A DNA stretch of 35,359 bases from Verrucomicrobiaceae bacterium (GCA_005791535.1 SXWH01000233.1:1-35359), one strand, 5' to 3'; shown: positions 25,631-34,018, counted from the first letter of the stretch. The notes: generated from the sequence alone by a model not told the origin. Program-made: numbers and translations.

Positions 25631-26713
25631 ATGTCCCGAACTCTGATTCTCACCGCAGGCTATGGCGAAGGCCACAACGCCGCCGCCCGTGCCCTCGCGG
25701 GCGGAATCCGCTCGCTCGGTGGCGAGGCCGACGTGCGCGATATCCTCCTGGAGGCCTATGGACACAAGCAGGAGACAGCGCGGAGGCTTTACCTGCAATG
25801 CATCGATCGGGCGCCGCTTCTGTGGGCTGCGATCTACCGTGCGATGGAATTTCGTCCGCTTGCGTGGGCAACGATGCGGTCGCTCTGGCCTGCGGAAAAG
25901 CGGCTCCGCGAAGTAATTTCGGAATCGAAGCCCGATGCGGTGGTTTCGGTGTATCCTGCTTACGGGCACATCCTCGACCGCCTGTATCCGAACGGAGCTC
26001 CTTTTCGCGAAACGACAATCATCACCGACAGCATCTCGATCAACTCCGTTTGGTACACAAAAGGCACCGGTTCCTACGTTGTCGCGAACGATGCGACGGC
26101 TGCGGTCGTAAGGCGGCGCCGCCCGAATGCGCGAGTCGAGGCTCTCGGCTTCCCAGTCGGCTCGGTGTTTGCGGACTCGCGGCCGGCGAGAAAGCAGCCC
26201 GGAAACGGCGAACCGATGCGCGTTTTGTTCATGGTGAATCACGCCAAGGGCGGAACCGCGGCGATCGTGCGCGACCTCCTCGAAGTGCCCGGCATTGCGC
26301 TCACCGTTACGGTCGGACGCGATGCGGCACTTGGACGGGAACTTTCTGAAGTGGCGGCGCGATGCGGTCGCGAACTCAACATTCTCGGATGGGTAAACAA
26401 CATGCCAGAGCTGCTGATGTCCCACCACGTGCTTATCGGAAAAGCCGGTGGCGCAGCCACGCAGGAATCGCTCGCCGCGCACACGCCGATGCTCATCACG
26501 CAGATCGTTCCAGGCCAGGAAGCGGGCAACGCTCAACTGGTGATCGAAAACGAATGCGGTGCGTTCACACCCGATCGCGGCACAATTCTGGAAACCATTG
26601 CATCACTATCCGCGAACGATTTCGCACTGTGGAACAAGTGGGCTTCTTCCGCCGCGAAGATCGGACGTCCCGATTCCGCACGCTCCGTCGCCCGCTACAT
26701 TCTCCAGTCATGA
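25631..26713 (+). CDS. UgtP/MGDG-synthase-like diacylglycerol glycosyltransferase
   Basis: A 360-residue GT-B enzyme. The start 'RTLILTAGYGEGHNAAARAL' is the N-terminal donor-side signature shared by MurG-like processive diacylglycerol glucosyltransferases (UgtP) and plant MGDG synthases. 'PDAVVSVYPAYGHILDRLYP', 'TTIITDSISINSVWY', 'LNILGWVNNMPELLMSHHVL', 'IGKAGGAATQESLAAHTPML' and 'QIVPGQEAGNAQLV' are the GT28-type acceptor and nucleotide-sugar binding elements. It probably transfers glucose or galactose to diacylglycerol at the cytoplasmic membrane face. Start choice is uncertain: ATG 25583 has a strong GGGAGG five bases upstream and would add 16 residues. I prefer ATG 25631 because homologues begin right at the first strand and few genes here use Shine-Dalgarno sites. 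Confidence 0.8.
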   Translation: MSRTLILTAGYGEGHNAAARALAGGIRSLGGEADVRDILLEAYGHKQETARRLYLQCIDRAPLLWAAIYRAMEFRPLAWATMRSLWPAEKRLREVISESKPDAVVSVYPAYGHILDRLYPNGAPFRETTIITDSISINSVWYTKGTGSYVVANDATAAVVRRRRPNARVEALGFPVGSVFADSRPARKQPGNGEPMRVLFMVNHAKGGTAAIVRDLLEVPGIALTVTVGRDAALGRELSEVAARCGRELNILGWVNNMPELLMSHHVLIGKAGGAATQESLAAHTPMLITQIVPGQEAGNAQLVIENECGAFTPDRGTILETIASLSANDFALWNKWASSAAKIGRPDSARSVARYILQS

Positions 26714-27318
26714 TTCACGCATTTCTTTTCGACATTGGAAACGTCATCGTCCGCTTCGATTTCTCCCGCGCTCTCCGCGCCGTCGCTTCGCTCAGCGATG
26801 TGCCGGATGAAACCGCGGCGCTTGCCCGCATCGACGCCATCAAGCTCATCTACGAGGATGGACGGATGTCGCGCGATGAGTTCCTTTCGCAGGCGTTCGC
26901 ATTGCTGAAGTATCGCGGAACCAGAGAGCAGTTCATCGCGGCGTGGCAGGATATATTCTGGGCAAACGAGCCGATGCACGTGCTCATCCGGTCGCTGCAC
27001 GGGCGCTTCCCCATTCACCTCCTGAGCAACACGAATGACATGCACGTGGAAGGCCTATTTCGGGACTTCGAAGTATTCCGCTGCGTAACCACCGCCGTTT
27101 ACTCGCACGAGGTTCACGCATCGAAGCCTCACCCGCGCATCTACGAAATCGCGTGCGAAAAATGCGGCATTGAGCCGGCGACCACGTTTTTCATCGATGA
27201 CCTTGCGGCCAATATCGAAGCCGCGCGGGCCGCGGGCTTTCAAGCGCATCACTACCACCACGACCGGCACGATGCGCTGCTCGCGGATTTGCGTGCCGCC
27301 GGGGTGAGCGTCGGGTGA
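26710..27318 (+). CDS. HAD-superfamily phosphatase, YihX-like
   Basis: A 202-residue haloacid dehalogenase-like hydrolase. Motif I is 'FLFDIGNVIVRFD' with nucleophile Asp8; the second Asp is replaced by Gly-Asn, as in the YihX/glucose-1-phosphatase branch. Motif II is 'IHLLSNTND', motif III 'EVHASKPHPRIYE' and motif IV 'TTFFIDDLAANIEAARAAGF', all intact. The small helical cap between motifs I and II is the YihX type. It overlaps the glycosyltransferase gene by ATGA, so they are translationally coupled. This suggests, without proving, that the phosphatase acts on a sugar phosphate or lipid-linked phosphate in the same pathway. Confidence 0.85.
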   Translation: MIHAFLFDIGNVIVRFDFSRALRAVASLSDVPDETAALARIDAIKLIYEDGRMSRDEFLSQAFALLKYRGTREQFIAAWQDIFWANEPMHVLIRSLHGRFPIHLLSNTNDMHVEGLFRDFEVFRCVTTAVYSHEVHASKPHPRIYEIACEKCGIEPATTFFIDDLAANIEAARAAGFQAHHYHHDRHDALLADLRAAGVSVG

Positions 27319-27386
27319 AAAGGGGGCGTGCCCGCGCTTCAACATCCTGCTCGCTCCGCACCCCACACGATGCTTTCTTTCGCCGA

Positions 27387-28526
27387 ATGAAACTGCTTTT
27401 CGCCTCCATCCTGGCACTCCGGCTTTCGTGTTTCTCGCAGGAACCGGCACCGCTCGCGGCTCCAAACTACCGCATCCCTTTGCCGGAAGGTGCCGCAGCC
27501 GTGCGCTCCGCTGAAGGTCTTCCGAAGATTGACGATGTCTGGGAAAGTGAATTCTTCCGCTGTCTGCTCACCGAGGACGATGTCGCGCGCACCGCGCGGC
27601 TCCTCGAATTGATCACCACCACCCCGAAGGAACAGCTCGCGGCCGGCTCCCGTGCATTTCAGAGGATGGACGCAATGGGGCTTTCAACGCTTCGTCTTCC
27701 GGAGCGCGACCTTTTCTGGGAGCAATACGGCCGAATCGCTCGCGAGGCCGCAGTGAAGGACGCGGCCGCACTCACCGTGAAAGACCCGGCACGGAATCCC
27801 ACACTCGCGAGAAAGGCGCTCGAAGGCTGGGCAATGGCTGCGCCCGAGGAAGCGGCGAAATGGTTCGACGAACGTCCCGATCCCGTCGCTGCCGATGTGA
27901 TGATGCTGCGCCCGCTCGTGGTCGGGTGGGCATCGCGCGACGTCAAAGCCGCGACGAAGTATTTTCTCGATCACGCGAAGCCCGGAACCCGCGAGTTTCA
28001 GGATGCGCTGCTCGGCCTTCGCGACGCCATCGTGGTGCGCGGCTTCATTCCCGGACTCACCGACTGGTTCAATTCGCTTCCTGACGAGGAAACGGAACAA
28101 AGCGCAAAATCCGCCGCACTCGCGATGGTGCTCCAACGCGTGGATGGCGTCGGAATGGAGGACGCCATCCGCTTTCTCGACGGCGTCACCAACCGGAAAC
28201 TCATCACCGATAACGTCGTCTCGCGATTTGCCAGCCAATGGGCGGCGAAAGGGAAATCGCCCGAGGCAATGAAGTGGGCGCTCTCACGCCCGAAGGACGA
28301 CAAAGGCAACCGCGCCGGCGTTTCCGTCATCGCGCAAATCTGGGCGGGAAAAGACCCGAAGGCGTTCGCTCAATGGCTACTGGAGAATCGCGAAAACGAG
28401 AACCTCGACCAGATTCTCCTCGGGTTCGTTAAACACCTCTCCGGCCGGGACATCACGGAGGCGAGGAAGTGGATTAAAGAGATTAAATCACCGACCATTC
28501 GGAAGGAAGCCGAGGACTCCCTTTAA
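27387..28526 (+). CDS. Exported helical-repeat protein of unknown function
   Basis: A 379-residue protein with a short signal-like start (MKLLFASILALRLSCFSQ); Cys15 might be a lipoprotein Cys, but the lipobox is poor. From about 130 on it has loose repeats of 35-45 residues built around a Trp and Ala-rich helices: 'LARKALEGWAMAAPEEAAKW', 'LRPLVVGWASRDVKAATKYF', 'VVSRFASQWAAKGKSPEAMK', 'VIAQIWAGKDPKAFAQWLLE'. Similar 'W...dp.aA..Wl' repeats are common in hypothetical exported proteins of Verrucomicrobiota, where the function is not known. I do not recognise a catalytic motif. The start ATG 27387 gives the signal-like N-terminus; an in-frame extension upstream is basic and unlikely. Confidence 0.7.
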   Translation: MKLLFASILALRLSCFSQEPAPLAAPNYRIPLPEGAAAVRSAEGLPKIDDVWESEFFRCLLTEDDVARTARLLELITTTPKEQLAAGSRAFQRMDAMGLSTLRLPERDLFWEQYGRIAREAAVKDAAALTVKDPARNPTLARKALEGWAMAAPEEAAKWFDERPDPVAADVMMLRPLVVGWASRDVKAATKYFLDHAKPGTREFQDALLGLRDAIVVRGFIPGLTDWFNSLPDEETEQSAKSAALAMVLQRVDGVGMEDAIRFLDGVTNRKLITDNVVSRFASQWAAKGKSPEAMKWALSRPKDDKGNRAGVSVIAQIWAGKDPKAFAQWLLENRENENLDQILLGFVKHLSGRDITEARKWIKEIKSPTIRKEAEDSL

Positions 28527-28596
28527 AAAGCCAAATTTTTCAGGAGAGTGTGCGCAAAATTTGCTCTCGGAGCATGAGTCGTAATACTTCTCCATC

Positions 28597-29646
28597 ATGC
28601 CGCATCTCCGCGTAATTCTCGGCCATCACGTAGGCCGGGTGTTTTCCCTTAAACCGGGCATCAATTCGATTGGGCGAGAGTCCTCCAGCAACATCGTCCT
28701 CGATCCTGAGAGCCCCGCATCGAGGAGACACGCCGAGATCTCGTGCACCGACGGAGAATGGGAAATCCGGGACCTTGGCAGCAGCAACGGCACAAAAATC
28801 AACGGCAGGCTCATCAATCGAAAGACACTCGACCATCACGACGAAATCGTCGTTGGTGAGAACGTCCTCGTTTTCGATTACAGCGACCGGGCGACAGCCG
28901 AGACGGAAGCGGCCGCCAGCAACGCAATTCCCGGCGATGCGGACGGAGTCCAGAGCGCCCCCGAGTTCATCGCAATGGTCCGCAGCTTGCCGTCAAAGCT
29001 GACGCTGCTCGAACGGGCATTCGCTGCATACACGCCCCAACGTGCGCTGTTCATCCGCCAGATCGTGATCGCGATTCTGGCGGGCGGAGGCGCGACACTC
29101 TATGGCGTCGAGAACGATGCGCTTCCCGCGGGAATCCGTCGTTATGGAATCACCGTTCAACCGGCGCATCCATGGCACGATGCAGCCGGACGGACGCCTT
29201 CGGCTCAGCAATCCGCCTTTGGAATCGAGGGCGCTTCGGTCGTTTTGGAAGGGGAAATCATTTCCGACCCGGAACGATTTCTTCCGCGCAGCGAGATTGA
29301 GTTTCTCAAAAAAGCTCTCGTAAATCTCCACATCAGCGAAACTCACGTGCGCATCGCCGCCCGACTCGTCTGTGCGACCCGGCCGGAGTCGAAACATGCT
29401 CCCGACCTGGTAAAGCAACACATTGAGACCGGCGCCGAATCCGACAGCGCGTTTCACCTCCTCACCGCGGCCAAAGCCCGTGCGATTTGCAAGGGCCGCT
29501 GCAATGTCGAGCTTTCCGATCTGGAGCGAGTTGCGCCCATGGCATTGCTTCACCGACTGCGTCCCAATCCCAAAGCCGGCTCGCCTTCCTCAGAACTCGA
29601 TACACTTTTCTCCGCGATCTTCGGCGCCGCGCTGGAGACGGCTTAA
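28597..29646 (+). CDS. FHA protein fused to a degenerate MoxR-like AAA+ remnant
   Basis: A 349-residue cytoplasmic protein. Residues 20-95 are a forkhead-associated domain with all phosphothreonine-binding hallmarks: 'INSIGRESSSNIVL', 'ASRRHAEIS', 'DLGSSNGTKING'. After a linker, residues 148-172 ('QRALFIRQIVIAILAGGGAT', 'LYGV') resemble the start of a MoxR ATPase ('qlliAllaGGhvLLeGvPG.gKT'), but the P-loop reads GVENDALPAG without GKT. About 55 residues later the C-terminal MoxR lid appears intact (229-325): 'RSEIEFLKKALVNLHISETH', 'ARLVCATRP', 'HLLTAAKARAICKGRCNVEL', 'SDLERVAPMALLHRL'. The Walker B and sensor region is missing. It may be a phosphothreonine-reading adaptor that joins a MoxR hexamer or replaces it. 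Its stop overlaps that of the convergent transglutaminase gene at TTAA. Confidence 0.75.
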   Translation: MPHLRVILGHHVGRVFSLKPGINSIGRESSSNIVLDPESPASRRHAEISCTDGEWEIRDLGSSNGTKINGRLINRKTLDHHDEIVVGENVLVFDYSDRATAETEAAASNAIPGDADGVQSAPEFIAMVRSLPSKLTLLERAFAAYTPQRALFIRQIVIAILAGGGATLYGVENDALPAGIRRYGITVQPAHPWHDAAGRTPSAQQSAFGIEGASVVLEGEIISDPERFLPRSEIEFLKKALVNLHISETHVRIAARLVCATRPESKHAPDLVKQHIETGAESDSAFHLLTAAKARAICKGRCNVELSDLERVAPMALLHRLRPNPKAGSPSSELDTLFSAIFGAALETA

Positions 29647-30485
29647 CACGCCTCGACGATAACCTCCACGGTCATGGTGCGCTCCGTCGTTCCTTTGTAG
29701 TGCCCCCGCACCGGCGGAACATCCGCATAGTCGCTGCCGACCGCCAACTTGATGTATCGCTCGTCGGTGATCTGATTGTTCGTAGGATCGAGCCCGCGCC
29801 AGCCGGTGCCCGGCAGAAAAACCTCGCACCACGCATGGCTGGCCTGCGAACCGAGCAGTTGATCGCGCGGACCATTGTACAAATAGCCGCTGACGTACAA
29901 CGCCGGAATGCCGATCGCCCTGCAAAGCCCGATCATGACGTGCGCAAGATCCTGACAAACTCCCATCCGCTCCCTCAGCACATCACGCATGTGCGTGTGG
30001 ACGGACGTAGAGTTCGGCACGTAAGCGAAATTCGCGTGGACGTATCGCATGATCGCGATTCCGGCCTGCCACATGTCGGAAACGTCTGCTGTGATATCCA
30101 ACGCCAGCCTCCATGCCTCCGGGCTCTTCTCGATGTAGGTGCATTCCTGCAAGAAATCGAAGCACCGTTCCATGCGCTGGCATTGCGGACGCAATTCCAT
30201 CGATGCCGGCGTCGCATTGATATCGATTAAAATCGGCCTCGTTGTGACAACGGAAGAACTCTCCACAACGAGCGTCCGGTGCGGCTCCGGCAATTCGAAG
30301 TAATGCAGGACATTCGCGTGAAAATCCGCGTATTGCGAAATCCTCGCCGCGGGAACGACCTTCAAATCGAAACTCTCGCAAGTCTGGTGCTCGTTGCTCA
30401 CAGGGCGGAGTCGGGCTTCGTTGAAGCTCTCCTTCACCGGGCTGGCGTATTCATAAGTTGTCCGGTGGAAAACCGACAGTTTCAT
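29643..30485 (-). CDS. Transglutaminase-like cysteine protein (first paralogue)
   Basis: A 280-residue protein with an N-terminal Bact_transglu_N beta domain (MKLSVFHRTTYEYASPVKES ... 'EARLRPVSNEHQTCESFDL') and a transglutaminase-core domain. The catalytic triad is visible: Cys177 in 'RMGVCQDLAHVMIG', His217 in 'SQASHAWCEVFLPGTGW', and Asp233 in 'RGLDPTNNQITDERYIKLAV'. These proteins are probably peptidases or amidases rather than cross-linking enzymes, and repeatedly neighbour circularly permuted ATP-grasp and Alpha-E proteins. The frame is open 125 codons upstream, but that extension is an antisense shadow of the next gene; ATG 30485 matches family starts. Third gene of the operon, 47 bases after its paralogue. 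Confidence 0.88.
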   Translation of the reverse strand: MKLSVFHRTTYEYASPVKESFNEARLRPVSNEHQTCESFDLKVVPAARISQYADFHANVLHYFELPEPHRTLVVESSSVVTTRPILIDINATPASMELRPQCQRMERCFDFLQECTYIEKSPEAWRLALDITADVSDMWQAGIAIMRYVHANFAYVPNSTSVHTHMRDVLRERMGVCQDLAHVMIGLCRAIGIPALYVSGYLYNGPRDQLLGSQASHAWCEVFLPGTGWRGLDPTNNQITDERYIKLAVGSDYADVPPVRGHYKGTTERTMTVEVIVEAC

Positions 30486-30532
30486 TCGTCCCGAGACACT
30501 GCACGGCGGAGCGCGCAAAGCGCAAGCGCGTA

Positions 30533-31408
30533 TCAACCCTCCGGCCTTACATCGACAGAGACATTCACCTCGTGCTCGCCGCCCCCTGTGAGAATCCCGC
30601 TCAACGGACTGACGTCGCTGAAATCCCGACCCACTGCGACCCGGATGTGATCCTCGCCGACCAGCAAATCGTTCGTCGGGTCGAACTCCAGCCAGCCCTG
30701 CTGCGGACAATACGCCGCAAACCACGCATGGGAAGCATCCGCGCCCACGAGCCGTTCCTTGCCCGGTGGCGGCACCGTCCGAAGGTAGCCGCTGACGTAT
30801 CGCGCCGGGATGCCCAGCGAACGAAGCGAAGCGATCGCGATGTGCGCAAAATCCTGACAAACACCGGCCCGCTTCCGGAACACCTCGTCAATCGGCGTGG
30901 CAACGGTCGTCGCGCGCGGATCATATTTGAATTCCCGAAAGATTCGCCGCGCCAGATCGCGCACCCCGACGAGCGCGGGCACCCCGGCCGGGAAACTCGC
31001 CTTCGCATAATCCGCCAGTTGCGGGGTCGCCATGATGAGCGGTGAATCGAGGCAGAACTCGTAGGGCTGCACATCCGCAGGCGAAACCGGGTCGCGGAAT
31101 CGCTCGCGAACCTTCTCCCATGGCTCGGAAAGCGCCAGTGCCGGCGGAGTCGCGGCTTTCACCGCCACCCGGCTGCGGGCCGAAACCTCCAGACGCCGGT
31201 GCATTTCCTGAATGCTGAAAAATGAAACCCGGTTTCCGAAGTAGTCGGTCCGCACCTTCTGCACTGCCGGCGGCGGCCATACGCGCAGTTCGAAATCGGT
31301 GCACTTTTGCCCTTCAAACGTCTGCGGCTCGAATCGCGCCGCGTGAAACGAAGCACTGACCGCGGCCGGGTAGTCGTAAATGGTCCGATGGGTAATCGTG
31401 TAGTTCAT
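30533..31408 (-). CDS. Transglutaminase-like cysteine protein (second paralogue)
   Basis: A 291-residue relative of the downstream gene, again Bact_transglu_N plus transglutaminase core. It starts MNYTITHRTIYDYPAAVSAS, and the triad is Cys184 ('RAGVCQDFAHIAIASLRSLG'), His227 ('GADASHAWFAAYCPQQGW') and Asp243 ('LEFDPTNDLLVGEDHIRVAV'). The start codon overlaps the stop of the ATP-grasp/Alpha-E gene (TGATG on the minus strand), so the two are translationally coupled. Having two diverged paralogues in tandem suggests distinct specificities, for instance one trimming and one releasing product, but this is inference. No signal peptide, so action is presumably cytoplasmic. Confidence 0.9.
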   Translation of the reverse strand: MNYTITHRTIYDYPAAVSASFHAARFEPQTFEGQKCTDFELRVWPPPAVQKVRTDYFGNRVSFFSIQEMHRRLEVSARSRVAVKAATPPALALSEPWEKVRERFRDPVSPADVQPYEFCLDSPLIMATPQLADYAKASFPAGVPALVGVRDLARRIFREFKYDPRATTVATPIDEVFRKRAGVCQDFAHIAIASLRSLGIPARYVSGYLRTVPPPGKERLVGADASHAWFAAYCPQQGWLEFDPTNDLLVGEDHIRVAVGRDFSDVSPLSGILTGGGEHEVNVSVDVRPEG

Positions 31409-33918
31409 CAGGCGCGTGAAATGGACGAGTGCGCGAAATAGCTCGCCGCGATCGCATCCGAAAGTCGTGGGAGGTTTTGCAATATGTCGCGAAGGACGAC
31501 GCCGGTCTGCCCCGCGTGCCATCCGGCATTGCGTTCGGAGAGCTCCCGCGGGTCGAGCAGACGCACGCTTGCGACCGAACCGACAAGGAGACGCTGCGCC
31601 TCCGTGGGGAGCGCACTTTGTTTCTCCCGTGGAAGTCGCGCGAAGTGCTTCTCGAGCTGGAGCAGTTGAAAAAGCAGTGACCGCGGATTGGTGTCGTCGA
31701 GCAGCACGAGATCGTAAACCGCCGCGAGATTCGGAAGCAGCGAATATCGCGACCGGTAGGTAATGGTCGAGTCGGCAACCTCCAACACAGCCTCCAGCAC
31801 GCTCGGATTGTCGGCCATTTCCGCGCGCAGCGCGTGACTGAGGAACGTCGCGAGATAGAGCGCGCGCTCGATGCGCATTCCCATATCGAGAAACCGCCAG
31901 CCTTGCGCACGGGTCATGTTCTCCCGCGAGAGGCCGTAGAATGAAGCGACCTGAAGCAGCAGTCTGTTAATGCCCGCAATCGCATCCGTCGCGAGCGGCT
32001 CGGTTCCATCAGGCGAAGCGGAAACACACTCGTTGAATCCGCTCAGCGCGCGCCAGACATCGTTCGAGGTGCGGTCGCGAACGAGCATCGCGAGCTGCTC
32101 CGCCTTGTCCGCGAGGCCGCGGAGGCTTCCCGGGTTTGAAGGATCATAGACCGCCGCAAGCAGCGCAGCTTCCAGTTCATCCGCAGTTCCGCCGCAGCCA
32201 TCCGGGAACTGCCCCTGGGCGCTCAGTGTCTCCAGAAGCGGCGCGATCAACGGCGCCTCGCTGCCAGCGCTCTCGGGATTGAATCGGAGCAGCGCACTAC
32301 GAAGCAGCCGCCCGGTCGCATCCGCACGCTCCGCGTACCGCCCGAGCCAGAAATAGTTGTCCGCAAGACGGCTTGGCAGATTGTTCCCCACGCGACGCAA
32401 CTCCACAACGCCGCCCGCCGGGTGAATGAGCGTCGTCTCCTCGACCGGCCCGTCGCTCAGCACCCACGTATCCTTGCTCGCGCCGCCGCCCTGCATCGTC
32501 ACGAATTGCGCGCTGCTTTCCGCACCCAGGCGCGCGAGTCCGCCGGGCATCACCGTGTATCCGCCATCGGGCGTCGCGACGAGATACACGCGGAGCGCGG
32601 TCGGATGCGGTGAAAGGTGCGCGCCATCCCAGCATGGCGAAGTGCTCAACGCGACACGCTCCTGCGCCGTCCACAAATGCGGAGCAAAGCGAATCTGCCT
32701 CTCCAAATCCTTCGCATCCCACGCAGCGCCGGCAAACCCACGATGCCTGCGGAACGCCGGTCGCAGCTCCAATTCGCCGGAGTGTTCGCGCACGTAAGCC
32801 TCCGCTGGTTTCTGGCCACACCACCACGTCGCAACGCTTGGCATCAGCAGTTCCTCGCCGAGAACATGCCGCGATAAGCCCGGCAGGAACGGCATGAATG
32901 CAGGACTCTCCAGCAGGCCGGTTCCGAGCGCATTCGCCACCGCGACATTTCCCGCGCGCACCGCCTCCACAAGGCCCGGAATACCGAGCGTCGAATCACT
33001 CCGCAGCTCCAGCGGATCGCAAAAGTCGTCATCGAGACGTCGCAGGATGACATCCACCGGCTCAAGACCGCTCAGGGTTTTCAAATACACGCGCTCATCG
33101 CGCACCGTGAGATCCTGCCCTTCCACGAGCGAGTAGCCGAGATAGCGCGCGAGATACGCCTGCTCGAAATACGTCTCGTTGTAAGGCCCCGGCGTGAGCA
33201 TCACGACACGCGGCTCGTCGGTCCGTCGCGAACACAGCGAAGCGAGCGTCGATTGCACCTGGCGGAAATATCCCGCCACGCGCTGCACCCCGCAGTTTCG
33301 AAAAGCCTCCGGCAACACCCGTGACGAAACCAGCCGGTTCGCCAGCGCATATCCCGAACCCGTGGGAATCTGCGTTCGATCGTTGAGCACCCACCATTGC
33401 CCGTCCGGCGAACGGGCAACATCCGCGGCGTAAAAATGAAGATGAATACCGCCCGGCGGCCGGATTCCGTGGGCAGGACGCAAGAACTCCGGCTGCGCAA
33501 AAAGCAGCGCCGGCGGAAGCCAGCCCGAGCGGAGCAAATCCTGTGGTCCATAGCAGTCCGCCAGCACACGATTAATCAACACCGCCCTCTGCGTGAGCGC
33601 CTTTCCGAGCTTTGCCCACTCGGCACCATCGAGGACGAATGGAATCGGGTCAAGTTGCCAGGGCCGTTCGCGGCCTCGCGGGTCGCCGTACACGTTGTAA
33701 GTGATTCCCTGCTCGAGAATGATGCGGTTCGCCGACTCGGAGCGGTGGCTCAACTCCGCGCCACCCAGCGCGTCCAGTTCCGAAAGCAGCGTCTTCCAGT
33801 GTTCGCGGGGCACGCCGCCCCGACCCAGCAGTTCATCAAACACCCCGGCCCTCTGCGCATAGCTTCCGGCGATCGACGCAGCACCCTTCGTTTTCTCCGC
33901 TGTTTCAGAAATTGTCAC
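31408..33918 (-). CDS. Circularly permuted ATP-grasp / Alpha-E fusion protein
   Basis: An 836-residue fusion. Residues about 70-490 are the circularly permuted type 2 ATP-grasp domain (formerly DUF404/DUF407): 'ILEQGITYNVYGDPRGRERP', 'WQLDPIPFVL', 'GQWWVLNDRTQIPTGSGYAL', 'VVMLTPGPYNETYFEQAYLA', 'DVILRRLDDDFCDPLEL', 'VMPGGLARLG'. Residues about 512-830 are the Alpha-E domain (formerly DUF403), opening 'LPSRLADNYFWLGRYAERAD' and helical throughout. ATP-grasp enzymes of this type are predicted to ligate amino acids to peptides or proteins; Alpha-E often occurs as the neighbouring gene and is fused here. The start is GTG at 33918 with AGGGTGA six bases upstream. First gene of the three-gene operon. 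Confidence 0.9.
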   Translation of the reverse strand: MTISETAEKTKGAASIAGSYAQRAGVFDELLGRGGVPREHWKTLLSELDALGGAELSHRSESANRIILEQGITYNVYGDPRGRERPWQLDPIPFVLDGAEWAKLGKALTQRAVLINRVLADCYGPQDLLRSGWLPPALLFAQPEFLRPAHGIRPPGGIHLHFYAADVARSPDGQWWVLNDRTQIPTGSGYALANRLVSSRVLPEAFRNCGVQRVAGYFRQVQSTLASLCSRRTDEPRVVMLTPGPYNETYFEQAYLARYLGYSLVEGQDLTVRDERVYLKTLSGLEPVDVILRRLDDDFCDPLELRSDSTLGIPGLVEAVRAGNVAVANALGTGLLESPAFMPFLPGLSRHVLGEELLMPSVATWWCGQKPAEAYVREHSGELELRPAFRRHRGFAGAAWDAKDLERQIRFAPHLWTAQERVALSTSPCWDGAHLSPHPTALRVYLVATPDGGYTVMPGGLARLGAESSAQFVTMQGGGASKDTWVLSDGPVEETTLIHPAGGVVELRRVGNNLPSRLADNYFWLGRYAERADATGRLLRSALLRFNPESAGSEAPLIAPLLETLSAQGQFPDGCGGTADELEAALLAAVYDPSNPGSLRGLADKAEQLAMLVRDRTSNDVWRALSGFNECVSASPDGTEPLATDAIAGINRLLLQVASFYGLSRENMTRAQGWRFLDMGMRIERALYLATFLSHALRAEMADNPSVLEAVLEVADSTITYRSRYSLLPNLAAVYDLVLLDDTNPRSLLFQLLQLEKHFARLPREKQSALPTEAQRLLVGSVASVRLLDPRELSERNAGWHAGQTGVVLRDILQNLPRLSDAIAASYFAHSSISRA

Positions 33919-34018
33919 AGAATCACCCTGACCGCTTCTTTCGTCCGCGGAAAGCCGGACGTTTCATAAATTTCACCCTGCCGACGCAATTGCACGAATC
34001 GATGTCCCGGCGCACCGA

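Noticed and set aside
28533..28568. AAATTTT/AAAATTT and GAGAG/CTCTC inverted repeats between the helical-repeat gene and the FHA gene
   Set aside because: Short, interleaved pairings in a 70-base AT-rich gap; could be promoter or terminator but no consistent structure decides.
30486..30860. 125-codon upstream extension of the first transglutaminase
   Set aside because: It is an alternate-frame reading of the second transglutaminase gene; the family start MKLSVFHRT at 30485 fits.
33942..33961. Stem-loop CGTCCG/CGGACG followed by a T-rich stretch on the plus strand, between oxyR and the ATP-grasp gene
   Set aside because: The T-rich side follows on the plus strand, where no upstream gene ends; on the minus strand, where oxyR ends, the hairpin is followed by purines.
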